Source: Paulinella micropora
Taxonomy: Eukaryota > Cercozoa > Imbricatea > Euglyphida > Paulinellidae
Reading direction: 5' to 3'
Length of the DNA: 22,500 nt
Assembly: GCA_019918135.1 (NCBI GenBank)
Contig: WBZZ01002483.1
Location: 1-22,500 of the forward strand
Shown here: positions 13,621 through 22,081 of the stretch, in pieces
Layout of the letters: each line of letters begins with the position of its first letter
How positions within the stretch are numbered: the first letter of the stretch is position 1
Program-made: the position numbers and the translations under genes
The notes under the pieces: model-generated
What the model saw: the letters and a program-made list of their open reading frames with translations, nothing else
The model's database searches: none
What the model was told of the DNA's origin: nothing

Positions 13621-14580
13621 TACCTCCTGTCCCATCTCCCAATAAAACCTTGCAGTGTGGTGCTTGACCGAACCTCCCTCCAACGGTCCAAACACTTCTA
13701 TGTGTTGATCCATCATCGCCAAGACGTCCTCCTTAGACTTCTCACCTCCCTGCCACTGCTTTGCCTGTTCCCGCAAGGCCGCCCGAGCCTTATCCGTTTC
13801 CTCCTTGATTTGTTCGTCCGTCGCCTTGCCGGCTATGTCGTCTACCCTGGCTTCCGCACCATCCTCCTCGAATTCCTCCCGAGGCCGATATAAAGTAGGC
13901 GCCTTTCTTTCCTGATCCGCATACCTTGCCAGCTGATTGATCATCATAGCATATTGTATCGCATGCGTCCGATGATACACCCCCGAAATGTGTGTAAATG
14001 CCTCGTCGGACGTCTCGGATCGCCGCCAAATCCCGGCCAAGGAGCTCTTCCCGATACTTCCTTGCCGCCTTCCGTGAACCCAATCTACACGCTATAACGA
14101 GCTTTTGCGTCCGACTCGGTATAGGTATTGAATCCTGAACCAGGAAATCCTCGATATCGTACCACCACATTTCCGTCCGTCTGTTCACCGGCAGTACTAT
14201 TGTGAAATCCCCATGGGAAATCCGGTTCTTCAAGGCTTTCTTTATTCCCGCCACCGAATCAACCATAATGGGATCGTCCCCCCACTTATCCTTGAGGAAC
14301 TCGATAATACCCGTCTTCGCCTGACTCGGCTTTGCCACGTTATATACCACGTACTGTGCCATTGGCAACGTCCTGCCATCCATTTCCTTGTGTTGGTCCC
14401 CCAGATTACGACCGTGCATCGGGAAACCGTCCGTGGCCAATCTCCGTTGTTCTCTCAAGTGTTGCAGCCGCATGTCGCACAACGCCACTATCTGATTTGG
14501 CGTCTATTCGTCCTCCGATTCGCTCTCCTCATCCGTTGCCTTGGGATCCCCCACCGCAAAAACCTCGCATGCTGCCTCGT
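13465..14580 (-). pseudogene. Unknown domain between protease and RT (element D)
   Basis: This minus-strand coding-like stretch lies upstream of the RT. It starts with an Ala/Glu-rich acidic piece (SESEDE) and an in-frame TAG near 14508, then about 165 residues that look globular (GIIEFLKDKWGDDPIMVDSV, IVLPVNRRTEMWWYDIEDFL). A frame change near 14000 leads to SGVYHRTHAIQYAMMINQLA, a charged helix (DEQIKEETDKARAALREQAK) and the RT start. I do not recognise a retroelement domain here. It lacks zinc-binding HHCC and a DDE triad, so it does not look like integrase. Its position matches a linker or an extra domain in the polyprotein. Confidence 0.5.
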
Positions 14581-14610
14581 CGGCCGCTGCCGCTTCCGAC
14601 ATTACGACTT

Positions 14611-15600
14611 TTACTGCCGCAAAACTGCCAGCCGTCCAAGATGGTGCAATTGTCCATTGCCTTGAGAGCGGTCATCCGTCGACAATTGCACCATCTTGTA
14701 TACTGGTGCGTTTTCATCCGCCCCATATCGCACCGTATACCCCGCACAGTCGATGTACGTGCGCATCCGTCTGAGCGCGTCCAAGCTCCACAACAAGCCC
14801 CCCGTATATGCTGGTACCACCTAAAATTTGTGTATATAGACCGAGCCGTCGGAGAGCCGAAACGTCAGCAACATCGTGCCTGTGATCTGTGTCGATCCCG
14901 ACACCCCACTCACCCATCCCTGCGTACGCCGCAGTGCCTTCTGATACCACCGTTGTCCCCCATACTTATCCTGAAAGTGTTTCCCCATGACACTGATCGC
15001 CGCCATCGTGTCATTGCCAATGACCTCGTCTCCGCCTAACTCGTCAATTGCCACCTTCGTGTAGGCTAAAGGGAAATCAGCTCTTTTAATTGAATTAACC
15101 ATTCTCCTAGGACTCATAGTATCCGCGCGTTCCGCGATCTTTTGGTATGTCTGGAGGAGAAGTCGGTTCCGCTCCCGTTTTTTTCCATCATCCCCTTCGG
15201 TGAGTCCCATTTTCCCTTCCGACCCCTGGTCGATATCCTTATCTATGTTCTCCCTCATCTGATCCCCTAATAGTATTTGCCGTTCCCCTCCCTTATCTTC
15301 CTTATTTCCTATTTCCCCCTGGGCTCCCTTATCGCCCTTATCGCCTATAGCCCCTGTATCCTTATCCTCTCTTCTTCCCCGTTTTTCTCCCATCTCATCC
15401 TCACGAGTCCGCTCCTCTGCCTTCTGCCGTTTGTCGTGTGCCCTACCCTCTCTCCCCCTCTCTGTTGCTCTTATCCGTTTTCTGGTCATTCCCCAGTCAG
15501 ATCTATGGACTGTCGTTCTCCTTTGCCATCCCCCCTGGACGGGCTGCCGTATCCCGCTCCATCTACCCGCCGGAGCAGCATGCGTTCCTGCCGTCTTCAT
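14611..15600 (-). pseudogene. Gag-like C-terminal part and retropepsin-like protease (element D)
   Basis: The first ~110 residues are highly charged, with Gly-Asp-Lys repeats (GAIGDKGDKGAQGEIGNK). From about 15030 the pattern is that of a retropepsin: DTMAAIS at 15012 where DTGA is usual, then GVSGSTQITGTMLLTFRLSD, a TAG stop (14823-14821), and in the same frame VVPAYTGGLLWSLDALRRM with YIDCAGYTVRYG, like the ILG.D.L...ID tail of gypsy proteases. The Gly of DTG is Met here, so activity is doubtful even without the stop. The frame ends at 14611 after an 18-bp inverted repeat. Confidence 0.55.
14637..14698. repeat. 18-bp perfect inverted repeat (hairpin)
   Basis: Arms CAAGATGGTGCAATTGTC (14637-14654) and GACAATTGCACCATCTTG (14681-14698) are exact reverse complements around a 26-nt loop. 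They lie inside the protease-side coding region of element D. Confidence 0.95.
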
Positions 15601-15645
15601 TCCCCTGTTTTGCCCTCCCCCGTGATCACGACGTCATCTTTATCC

Positions 15646-16245
15646 TCACGCCGTCACGGTCGCGCCTCTTCCTCCCGCGGCGTCCGTTCCCGATGGCGTG
15701 GGTGTGCCCCCTCCCGCCGCTCCCTGTCGCTCCGGTAAACCCGCCGTCGCCCCTGAAATCAATGCCTCTGAGGCCATCCCCGGCTCTGTTGCCGCCGATC
15801 GGTGTGAGCCCCCTCGACCTCCTCCTCGGCCACCGCCACGTCCTCCGCCACCACCGCCTCGTTGCCATAACCCCGCCGCGGACAAGTACGATCCTCGATC
15901 CTTACGTTTCCATCCGTATTTTTTGATGTTCTCGGTGTTGAACCGTTCCAACTCCTCCAGCTCGTGTGGGTGGAACAGACCTTCCAATCCTCCCAACCGC
16001 CACATACCGTGTCGAATCGCCTCCTCCAGTTCCCGTATAGCCGCGTTCTGTTCATCCCGTGAGACGTTATTCATGTTGTCGTGATACAATGTATCGTCAT
16101 CGTGTATGTGACATTCACCCCGGAGGCGTAAGAACCATATCCCAATCTGCCAGTAACACGATTTCACTACCGCGACAAATGCGACAAAATTTGTCAGATC
16201 TTGACGAAAATGGGTGTACTGAACCATTTTTCCTATTGTTGACAT
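15646..16245 (-). CDS. Gag-like ORF of element D
   Basis: This is 199 codons from ATG 16245 to a stop at 15646. The N-terminal ~65 residues are hydrophobic and aromatic (FVAFVAVVKSCYWQIGIWFL). A helical charged region follows (ELEEAIRHGMWRLGGLEGLF), then HPHELEELERFNTENIKKYG. The C-terminus is a Gly/Arg tract (GGGGGGRGGGRGGGRGG) and a Ser/Ala/Gly-rich tail. RGG tracts bind RNA in many proteins, including Gag types that lack a CCHC knuckle. The place before the protease and RT supports Gag. It is intact in this copy. A run of 22 A precedes the ATG on the coding strand; a longer reading from 16311 only adds the poly-Lys translation of that run. Confidence 0.5.
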   Translation of the reverse strand: MSTIGKMVQYTHFRQDLTNFVAFVAVVKSCYWQIGIWFLRLRGECHIHDDDTLYHDNMNNVSRDEQNAAIRELEEAIRHGMWRLGGLEGLFHPHELEELERFNTENIKKYGWKRKDRGSYLSAAGLWQRGGGGGGRGGGRGGGRGGSHRSAATEPGMASEALISGATAGLPERQGAAGGGTPTPSGTDAAGGRGATVTA

Positions 16246-16267
16246 TTTTTTTTTTTTTTTTTTTTTT
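16245..16267 (+). repeat. T23 run (A-run before the element D gag start)
   Basis: Twenty-three T on the plus strand; the first T belongs to the gag ATG on the minus strand. It therefore reads as a poly-A tract immediately upstream of the start codon. Confidence 0.9.
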
Positions 16268-16314
16268 GTCAGTATCTGACAAATTTCTTTTGGTTTGTCA
16301 GGATCTGACAAATT

Positions 16315-16585
16315 TTTTCCCGGGAAAATGAATTTTTGTCGGGTTCCGGCAAATTTTGCCGGGTCTAGGAAAAGTCACATTTTGCCGGGTCCCGGCAAAA
16401 ATTGCCGGGTATAGGAAAAAATCGCCGGATCCCGGCAAAGTATTTCTCACCGGTTCTGGGAAAATTGACGAGTGTAGGAAAAATTCACCGGGTCCAGGCA
16501 AATTTTTTGCCAGGTCCCGGGAAAAATCGCTGGGTCTAGGAAAAAATTGCTGGGTCCCGAGAAATCTTTCTGGGTCCCGGAAGTG
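16315..16585. repeat. Degenerate 20-bp tandem repeat, array 1
   Basis: Units start with GGGTCCCGGC or GGGTCTAGGA and end in an A/T tract plus TTGCC, mostly 20 bp long with some of 19-26. The two unit types tend to alternate, suggesting an older 40-bp dimer. CCGGGTCCCGG gives each unit a partial dyad. Related palindromes (TTTGTCAG..CTGACAAA) continue to the left at 16266-16314. Confidence 0.85.
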
Positions 16586-16661
16586 CTTAATGATATCATG
16601 TGGTCCGGCCCGGAGGTACACTAACTGAAATTCAGACAAATCAAAATACACGTTTATTTAC

Positions 16662-17306
16662 TCACGAGCAATCAAAGCTTATGTTTTTCTTATACATTGT
16701 AGCAAATAGCAGAACTCTCTCCCAGCTTATCTGAGTTAATTTTTTCCTCTGCTGCTTTCTCTCTCCATCATCAAACACCTCGGTTCCCAACCTGAAGTCC
16801 CAATCTTGGACCTTACCTGTGTAGGGCTCTTTCTGCTCTCTGGTATTTGTAAACATCTTTTCCCCATCTTGAAGTGCAACAAAACACGGGTAAAAAACGG
16901 GGGGTGTAGTAGGAAATGAATTAATTTCTCTATAGTCATTCCCCCAAAAATGAACAATGTGCCACTGTCCTTGTTCAGCCGGCACATGTACAGAATAATG
17001 CAACACATCAGAAAGTAATACTATCGCTTGCTTGCTACCTAACATACTTTGCCCGTACGACGAAGAGAGGCAAGAGGAAGACCCTTGGGCTGCCACTTAT
17101 GTGGGAATTTCCTCCTCCAGACAAGGGCGCAGGTATTCCACGACGTAGCCTTTAGTCCACTCCAGGTCACCTGGCATGGGCAAGAAAAACATTCGGCCCA
17201 TGTCCATTCCTGTGAGAGTTAGTCTAAGCAAACAGCAGCAGGAAGAGGACACGAAAAGTCCAGTGAAATTTTTCGAGTCCTGCAAAATTTTTGCGGGTTC
17301 AGACAA
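16662..17306 (-). pseudogene. Unrecognised 215-codon ORF inside element D
   Basis: One minus-strand frame runs from 17306 to a stop at 16662, broken only by TAA at 17099-17097. Composition is rich in aromatic residues and unlike Gag: GMDMGRMFFLPMPGDLEWTK, then after the stop VLLSDVLHYSVHVPAEQGQW, IVHFWGNDYREINSF, and a charged end (DDGERKQQRKKLTQISWERV). A strong donor-like site (CAG|GTAAGG) lies inside at about 16818, and acceptor-like TTAG sites at about 17233 and 17048. The interruption could therefore reflect exons of a captured host gene instead of a mutation. It sits between two arrays of the same 20-bp repeat. Family unknown. Confidence 0.45.
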
Positions 17307-17427
17307 TTTTTTCCGGGTCCTGAAGAATTATTCCGGGTCCTGAAAAATTATTTCGGGTGCTGAAAGATTTTTGCAGGTTCCGGGAAAATTTGTCAACAAC
17401 AGGAAATTTTTTTCGCGTCCCGGCACA
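17268..17427. repeat. Degenerate 20-bp tandem repeat, array 2
   Basis: Seven consecutive units fall on an exact 20-bp spacing, beginning GAGTCCTGCA, GGGTTCAGAC, GGGTCCTGAA, GGGTCCTGAA, GGGTGCTGAA, AGGTTCCGGG and AACAACAGGA. They are followed by GCGTCCCGGC. The units are the same family as array 1 (GGGTCC core plus A/T tract). Confidence 0.9.
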
Positions 17428-17586
17428 TAACCCCAGGCAGAGCCAGGCAGGAGGTAAGACAAGGAGAAAGCATTACGTGAGACAGATTCTGAGAGAGAGA
17501 GAGAGTGAGTGAGAAAGAGAAACAGGTAGTGGTAGGGTAGCAATAAGGTAGGGTACGGCACAGTCTAGCAGCAGCACCAACAGCAG

Positions 17587-17587
<1 letters not shown>

Positions 17588-17647
<60 letters not shown>
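17588..17647 (+). repeat. (AGT)20 microsatellite
   Basis: About 60 bp of near-perfect AGT trinucleotide repeat in the leader side of element D. Open frames through it are artefacts. Confidence 0.97.
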
Positions 17648-17838
17648 CTCCGCCTGATTTTCAACATTGTATACGTGGATGTATATGTAATTAACTATAA
17701 TGTCTAATTGCATAATGGATACGCAAATGCATTAATGTAATACTATATGAATGGATGTAATATGCATAGATGTCGAACAAGTCGATCAATCATAATCCAG
17801 ACGGGGGTTAAAAGCAAATACCCAGAAACAGCACAAAA

Positions 17839-17845
17839 GGACACG
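17839..17845 (+). repeat. Right target-site duplication of element D
   Basis: The second copy of GGACACG; the copia frame resumes at GGA CAC in the same phase as at 12254. Confidence 0.85.
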
Positions 17846-19248
17846 GTAGACCATTTACGGTGTCAAGGCCAATCCTCCTTGACACCAGGTTACCCGTGAA
17901 TATTGCTTCAACCGGCAGGATGGATAATTATACCCATCACCGGTCAATCATTCACCAAAATGGTGAGCTAGTCATACTCAAACACCCCATAAGACTAGAG
18001 GAGAAAGACGTACTCGTCAGAGGTAGGCTCATGTCAACCCTTCTTTACAGATGGGACGATGAATTTGACACCCCATTAGACATGAGCGTTATGAACCCCC
18101 ACAGAATAAGAATAGGAGTGTGGTGGGGTAAAAGGGGAGGGAAACCCCAGGAGAGAAAGACAGATTCTTAGCGTAGGCAGACAGAGGGCAAAACAGGGGA
18201 GGTAACGCTGTATGCGTCTTATCCCTGCAAGCCTGGTGCGATTAGAAAGGTAGATATTGGACACTATAGGATTAAGAAAATGAGAGCATTGGCAAATGCA
18301 TTAGGCATAAAGCTAGTAGGAGATGAGAAGAAAATAGAATTCTGCGAATCATGCATGATAGGTAAGGCAAAGCAGTTGCCTAGGTTTAAAGTTAATAAGA
18401 TAGAGAGAGCTAGTAAGCCAGGAGTAGTATTACACATAGACACCGTAACGTGGTCAGCACGGTCAATACACGGTAAGAGACACAAATTTTCGGTTACGGA
18501 CGATTACTCGTTGTTTATTAAGGATTATTATCTTGCGCATAAGAACGAATTTATTGACCGCATTCAGCAGGCAGTAGCATTTTATGAGAGACAGACAGGA
18601 AACAAAGTACAAGAAATTAGATGTGATCAAGAGTTTGATGTCCCGAAAGAGGTGATAGAGCGTAGTCAGTTTATTTGGAAAACTTCAGCAACGGGGGACA
18701 ATGATGGTAACCCTATCGCTGAAAAAGCCAATGACATTACGGCTGGGGCCGCAAGAGCCATGCGTTACCATGCCCACCTGCCCATTTCTTTCTGGGCAGA
18801 GATGGAGCATGCGGCAACCACTCTACATAACATTTTGCCTGCCACCCAAGGACCTAGGAAGGAGATGTCCCCATTTGAGCAGTTATTGGGAAGGAAACCG
18901 TTTTTAAAACACCTTAGACCGATAGGTTGCATGGGGGTAATGTATACAGGCAAAGGTAGAAAGGGACAGTTTAGAGGAAAGAAAGGTATGCTAGTAGGGT
19001 ATGACTTATTTAGAGAGTTGCATAGAGTGTGGGACGGTAGAAAAGTAGTAACAGGAGTTAGAAACTGGCGGTTTAACCCTTACGTAATAGGGAAGGAAGC
19101 ACATCCAGAGAGAACAGTCAAGGGGGATGAGGATGTAGCTGAGGGGGAGAGTGAGAGTAAGGATGTCGATGTTGAACAAACCCACCACACCCACCACGAC
19201 CACAGTCACCAGCACCCACACACAAGAGGACACGACACAGACTCATGA
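17846..19248 (+). pseudogene. Copia-type protease end and integrase (element A)
   Basis: The frame continues from the protease across the D insertion: LPVNIASTGRMD at 17887 corresponds to the LP.NLLSV segment, followed by NGELVILKHPIRLEEKDV. TAG 18169 interrupts it; the same frame goes on. The integrase zinc region has GHYRIKKM and CESCMIGKAKQLPRF, although the first His of HHCC is not evident. The catalytic triad is visible as HIDTVTW (Asp), EIRCDQEFD (Asp) and GNPIAEKAND (Glu), with the copia-typical spacing and the KKGMLVGYD...HRVWD motif at the end. Integrase joins the DNA copy to the host chromosome. An acidic and His-rich tail leads to a stop at 19248 and a frame change into the linker. 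Confidence 0.9.
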
Positions 19249-19939
19249 CGATGACGACACATATGACAATGTCGATGATGTTAGTCAGTCAGATAGTCAA
19301 CAAGGACAGGGGGAGTATGGAGGGGACACAGGGGGGGTCAGCATAGATCACAAACACACACAAACACAAGATAGCTTTCAACACAGGACATCGACACCAC
19401 ACCGACAGCTGCACCCCATCCCACCGACACAACCCCACAGACAACACAGGACTAGGACATGCACACGCACTCACAGATGCATCTGACCCCCAAGCACAAC
19501 ATGAGAGAAGAACATATGAAGAGAGTGAGCAACCTAGTAAAGGAAGAACAGGGGAGCAGAGTGACAAGATCACAGAAGCTAACATAGTTCAAGAAGGAAA
19601 ACGAATAAGACGACAGGCACAACAACAACCACCACAAGCACAACAACCACCATCACGACCGCATAGTGAACTAAAACGAAAAAAAAAAGTAGTTGAGGTT
19701 CAGGAACTAGAGGGAGTGAGAGTGAGAGTTCTTGCAAGAGAGTGGGGAGACGAGTGGGCAGAGAAGACATACGGAGAGGGCTGGGAGAGTAAAGTGCGCA
19801 CAGGCATAGTGAAGCAGAAGTGTGCGCCCAAAGAGAGGTTAAAAGTTAGAAAACAACCTAAGCCATCTCACTTTGTTCAATTTGAGGACAGACTAGAGAA
19901 GATGCTAGATTCTGAGATCAATAAGTACAAGGTAAGTGA
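19249..19939 (+). pseudogene. Integrase-RT linker of element A
   Basis: Low-complexity Asp/Ser/Gln/Pro-rich sequence read in two frames (shift near 19480). It ends in a basic stretch and a folded-looking piece (LAREWGDEWAEKTYGEGWES, EDRLEKMLDSEINKY) that precedes the RT in copia elements. It is open to the SINE-like insertion at 19940. Confidence 0.65.
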
Positions 19940-19941
19940 GG

Positions 19942-20038
<97 letters not shown>

Positions 20039-20333
20039 GGTGTGGGTGTGCTGGGCCCGTGGTGGGGTGCCTTATGTGTGCCTAGCCATACGCCTAAAGT
20101 CACGTGCCGAAATAGCGACGGGAAGCACAATCCTGTTCCCTCAGGGTGCCTTTCTCGCTTGTTGAGCCCGGAATAAAACCCACAGTGCTCTGTCGGTTTA
20201 TACTAGACTGTCGAACAGTCTCGAAACTCCATCTGCTTACTGGGTCCTCTGTAATGGAGGTGGGAGCTCGTTCTGCAAGGGGCGCTTATGGAACGAGCCC
20301 TGGCCCCGCCTGGTACTAGGGAGCTTTGGTATC
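19940..20333 (-). mobile_element. SINE-like insertion with GATA tail
   Basis: GGTATC occurs at 19940-19945 and 20328-20333. Between them are a perfect (TATC)n tract (to 20038) and about 290 bp of unique sequence without an ORF. Removing one copy and the interior (388 bp) joins the copia frame exactly. Read on the minus strand the unit ends in (GATA)n, the position expected of a SINE tail. A weak B-box-like sequence (GTTCGACAG) is near 20212 on the minus strand; no clear A box was found. It could also be another non-autonomous retroposon. Confidence 0.65.
19941..20038 (+). repeat. (TATC)n microsatellite
   Basis: About 24 perfect tetranucleotide units form the tail of the SINE-like insertion. 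Confidence 0.97.
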
Positions 20334-21546
20334 GCCTGTATCAGTCCCTTCCATATTGCCTGCTGGAGAGTTGGAGAGTGCTATGCTATGTTATGACAGA
20401 TGCACGAATGAACCAAATGAGCTTTTGCTTTATTTTAACATTCGTGTGCCTAAAGAGATAGCAGAGCAGGGATTGACAGCGAAAGAGTTGTTAGAGGGCA
20501 TGAAGAAAGAGATTCAATCTCTTAAGGACTTTAAGACATACACATGGGTTAACTATAGCGAAGCCAAAAGGCTGGTGTTAGCAAGATAGTTAGGCTCACA
20601 TGGGTTCATAAAGTAAAGATAGACGAGAACGGAAGGAAGTTTGTTAAGTCTAGATTAGCTTTAAGAGGAGACATGTTAGAGCCAGGAGTTAGTTTCAGGG
20701 TTGACCAATTGTTTGTCCCTTGTGCCTCACATCGCTCACTGCTCATGCTTGCCAAACTAACTGCCTGGCATGGTAAGCTTTACGGGATCGATTTCAAAAA
20801 TGCTTACTTAAATGCCCGCATGCAAGATCCGGTATTTGCCACCCACCTGATGCAATGGATAGAGAGGGCAAAGAGGGGATGATATTGCGTGTTGATGGAG
20901 CGTTATATGGTGCGCCTCAGGCACTGGTAGAAGGTGGTATGACATACTAGCCCCTAAGTTAGTAAAGCTAGGATTTAGGTTGTTAGACTCCGACTTATGC
21001 ATGTTCGTAGAGAAAAACAAGCCTATAAGAGAAGCGATAATGGGAGTATTTCACGTGGATGATTTGATATTTTCCGCACCTCACAAAGAAGCTTATGATA
21101 AATTCGCGTCTGCGTTAGAACGGTACTACCCACTCAAAAGGCTAGGAGTTGCGAAGGAATTCAAAGGTATAGAGATAGTGCATGAGAAAGGCAGAATCGT
21201 TTTGCACCAGAGAAAGTACCAATTGCAAATTTTACGTGAGACAGGATACGCAAATTCTCGTCCAGTCAGTACCCCACAAACACCGGAAGCAATGTCGGAA
21301 GATGCTGCTTTGCGTAAAATGTCTATTCCGAGTATAGTAGGCAGTTTGCTTTATTTAGCCAAAATGACAAGACCAGATATCGAACAAGCTCTTAACGCTG
21401 CAAGTGTCATGCAAACCATGGATAAGGGAGTAACTTATGCTATGTTAGGCAGAATTATACGCTATTTAATCAAGTCTTTTCGCGGTATAGCGTTTAACGG
21501 GCCAAAATCCGTTCAAGAGGGTATGTCCTACCCTAAGGTTACTTTG
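20334..21546 (+). pseudogene. Copia-type reverse transcriptase (element A)
   Basis: The RT opens with IAEQGLTAKELLEGMKKEIQ, the copia MK.E...L block. After a one-base shift near 20570 comes IVRLTWVHKVKIDENGRKFV with KSRLALRG. Then LYGIDFKNAYLNARMQDPVF matches the D..AFL.G block. Shifts near 20835 and 20925 give the MDREGKEGMILRVDGALYGA segment (the LYGLKQ block) and RWYDILAPKLVKLGF. The catalytic box is HVDD at 21052-21063, where YVDD is usual. KRLGVAKEFKGIEIV and KMSIPSIVGSLLYLAKMTRP are copia signatures. All expected blocks are present but in at least three frames. Confidence 0.9.
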
Positions 21547-22017
21547 TGACCCGATGCCTCTCACAAAGTCTGTTTGAAAACGGGTAAGTCTCGCACAGGT
21601 TTTATAATCTTGTGGGGAGGAGACCCGATAGGATGGCTTTCAAAAAGACAGAGTAGGATATCACTTAGTTCAAATGACGCGGAAATTTATGCGGCAGCTG
21701 AATGCATAAGAGAAGGACTAGCAATAGGCCATGTCAGACAGGAACTCGGAATTCCACAAAAAGGTGCAGTAGAAATTTTCGAAGATAATTCGCAAACAAT
21801 TCTCGCGGGTGAAAGAGGATTATCCGGACCCCGCACCAAACATTTGCCTCTCGAATTACAATTCATTCATCACCTTCAGAGAGATGGAGAGATAAAGTTC
21901 ATAAAGGTAGGAACTAAAAAGCAAATAGGAGATTTACTCACTAAACCGTTACCGCGCGAGCAGTTTAATTATTTGCTCAACAAATTTACGGTTATCATTC
22001 CGGGTGAACCGGAATGA
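21547..22017 (+). pseudogene. Copia-type RNase H (element A)
   Basis: This is in the same frame as the RT end, separated only by TGA 21547-21549. Acidic residues are visible in PDASH, SSNDAEIYAAAE and FEDNSQT. The copia C-terminal signature follows (TKHLPLELQFIHHLQ, KKQIGDLLTKPLPREQF). The stop at 22015-22017 is the natural end of Pol. The TGA is one C-to-T step from CGA (Arg). Confidence 0.9.
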
Positions 22018-22081
22018 CTACGGGTGTTTCACCTATGTTTGTGTTTTGTTTTCGTTTCGTGTGAGTTGTTTAGTATTATCG

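Larger units (their letters stand above)
12261..17838 (-). mobile_element. Element D: gypsy-class RT element without integrase or LTRs, nested in A
   Basis: The unit is 5578 bp, bounded by 7-bp GGACACG duplications. On the minus strand, from right to left: a leader with a 20-bp repeat array and an AGT microsatellite, a 215-codon ORF of unknown origin, a second and longer 20-bp repeat array, a poly-A run, a gag-like ORF, a second gag-like part with protease, an unknown domain, then RT and RNase H. The RNase H frame is still open when it reaches the terminus at 12261. No integrase (HHCC or DDE) was found on either side of RT. No direct terminal repeats were seen. The ends share only a weak inverted similarity (TCTGGTGTTGTT against TTTTGTGCTGTT, 9 of 12). 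Coding parts carry several frameshifts and stops, so this copy is dead. Confidence 0.75.
9728..22017 (+). mobile_element. Element A: copia-type retrotransposon, nested and decayed
   Basis: The coding order is Gag, protease, integrase, RT, RNase H, the diagnostic Ty1/copia order. It is interrupted by element D (12261-17838) and by a SINE-like insertion (19946-20327). Each insert is flanked by a short duplication, and the reading frame is continuous once the insert is removed. Further damage: frameshifts near 9880, 10070, 10420, 19230, 19480, 20570, 20835 and 20925, and nonsense codons at 10535, 10571, 18169 and 21547. LTRs were not identified. The 3' LTR, if present, would start near 22300 and leave the window. 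Confidence 0.85.

Noticed and set aside
15290..15365. Collagen-like Gly-Asp-Lys repeat
   Set aside because: A short low-complexity stretch inside the Gag-like region; no Gly-X-Y array long enough for a collagen domain.
15277..15926. Pro/Ser-rich plus-strand ORFs opposite element D
   Set aside because: They are antisense shadows of the charged and Gly-rich minus-strand Gag region.
16315..17427. CRISPR-like array
   Set aside because: The 20-bp units are contiguous and degenerate, with no distinct spacers, and the setting is eukaryotic.
12261..17838. Element D as a DNA transposon by terminal inverted repeats
   Set aside because: The inverted match is only 9 of 12 bases with no extension, and no transposase was seen; kept only as a possibility.
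20205..20230. tRNA gene or clear Pol III promoter in the SINE-like body
   Set aside because: Only a weak B-box-like sequence; no cloverleaf or A box could be drawn.
19932..20370. Intron in the copia pol with perfect donor GTAAGTGAG
   Set aside because: A phase-0 acceptor exists at 20370. However, the GGTATC duplication with exact frame restoration, plus the GATA tail, explains the interruption better as an insertion.
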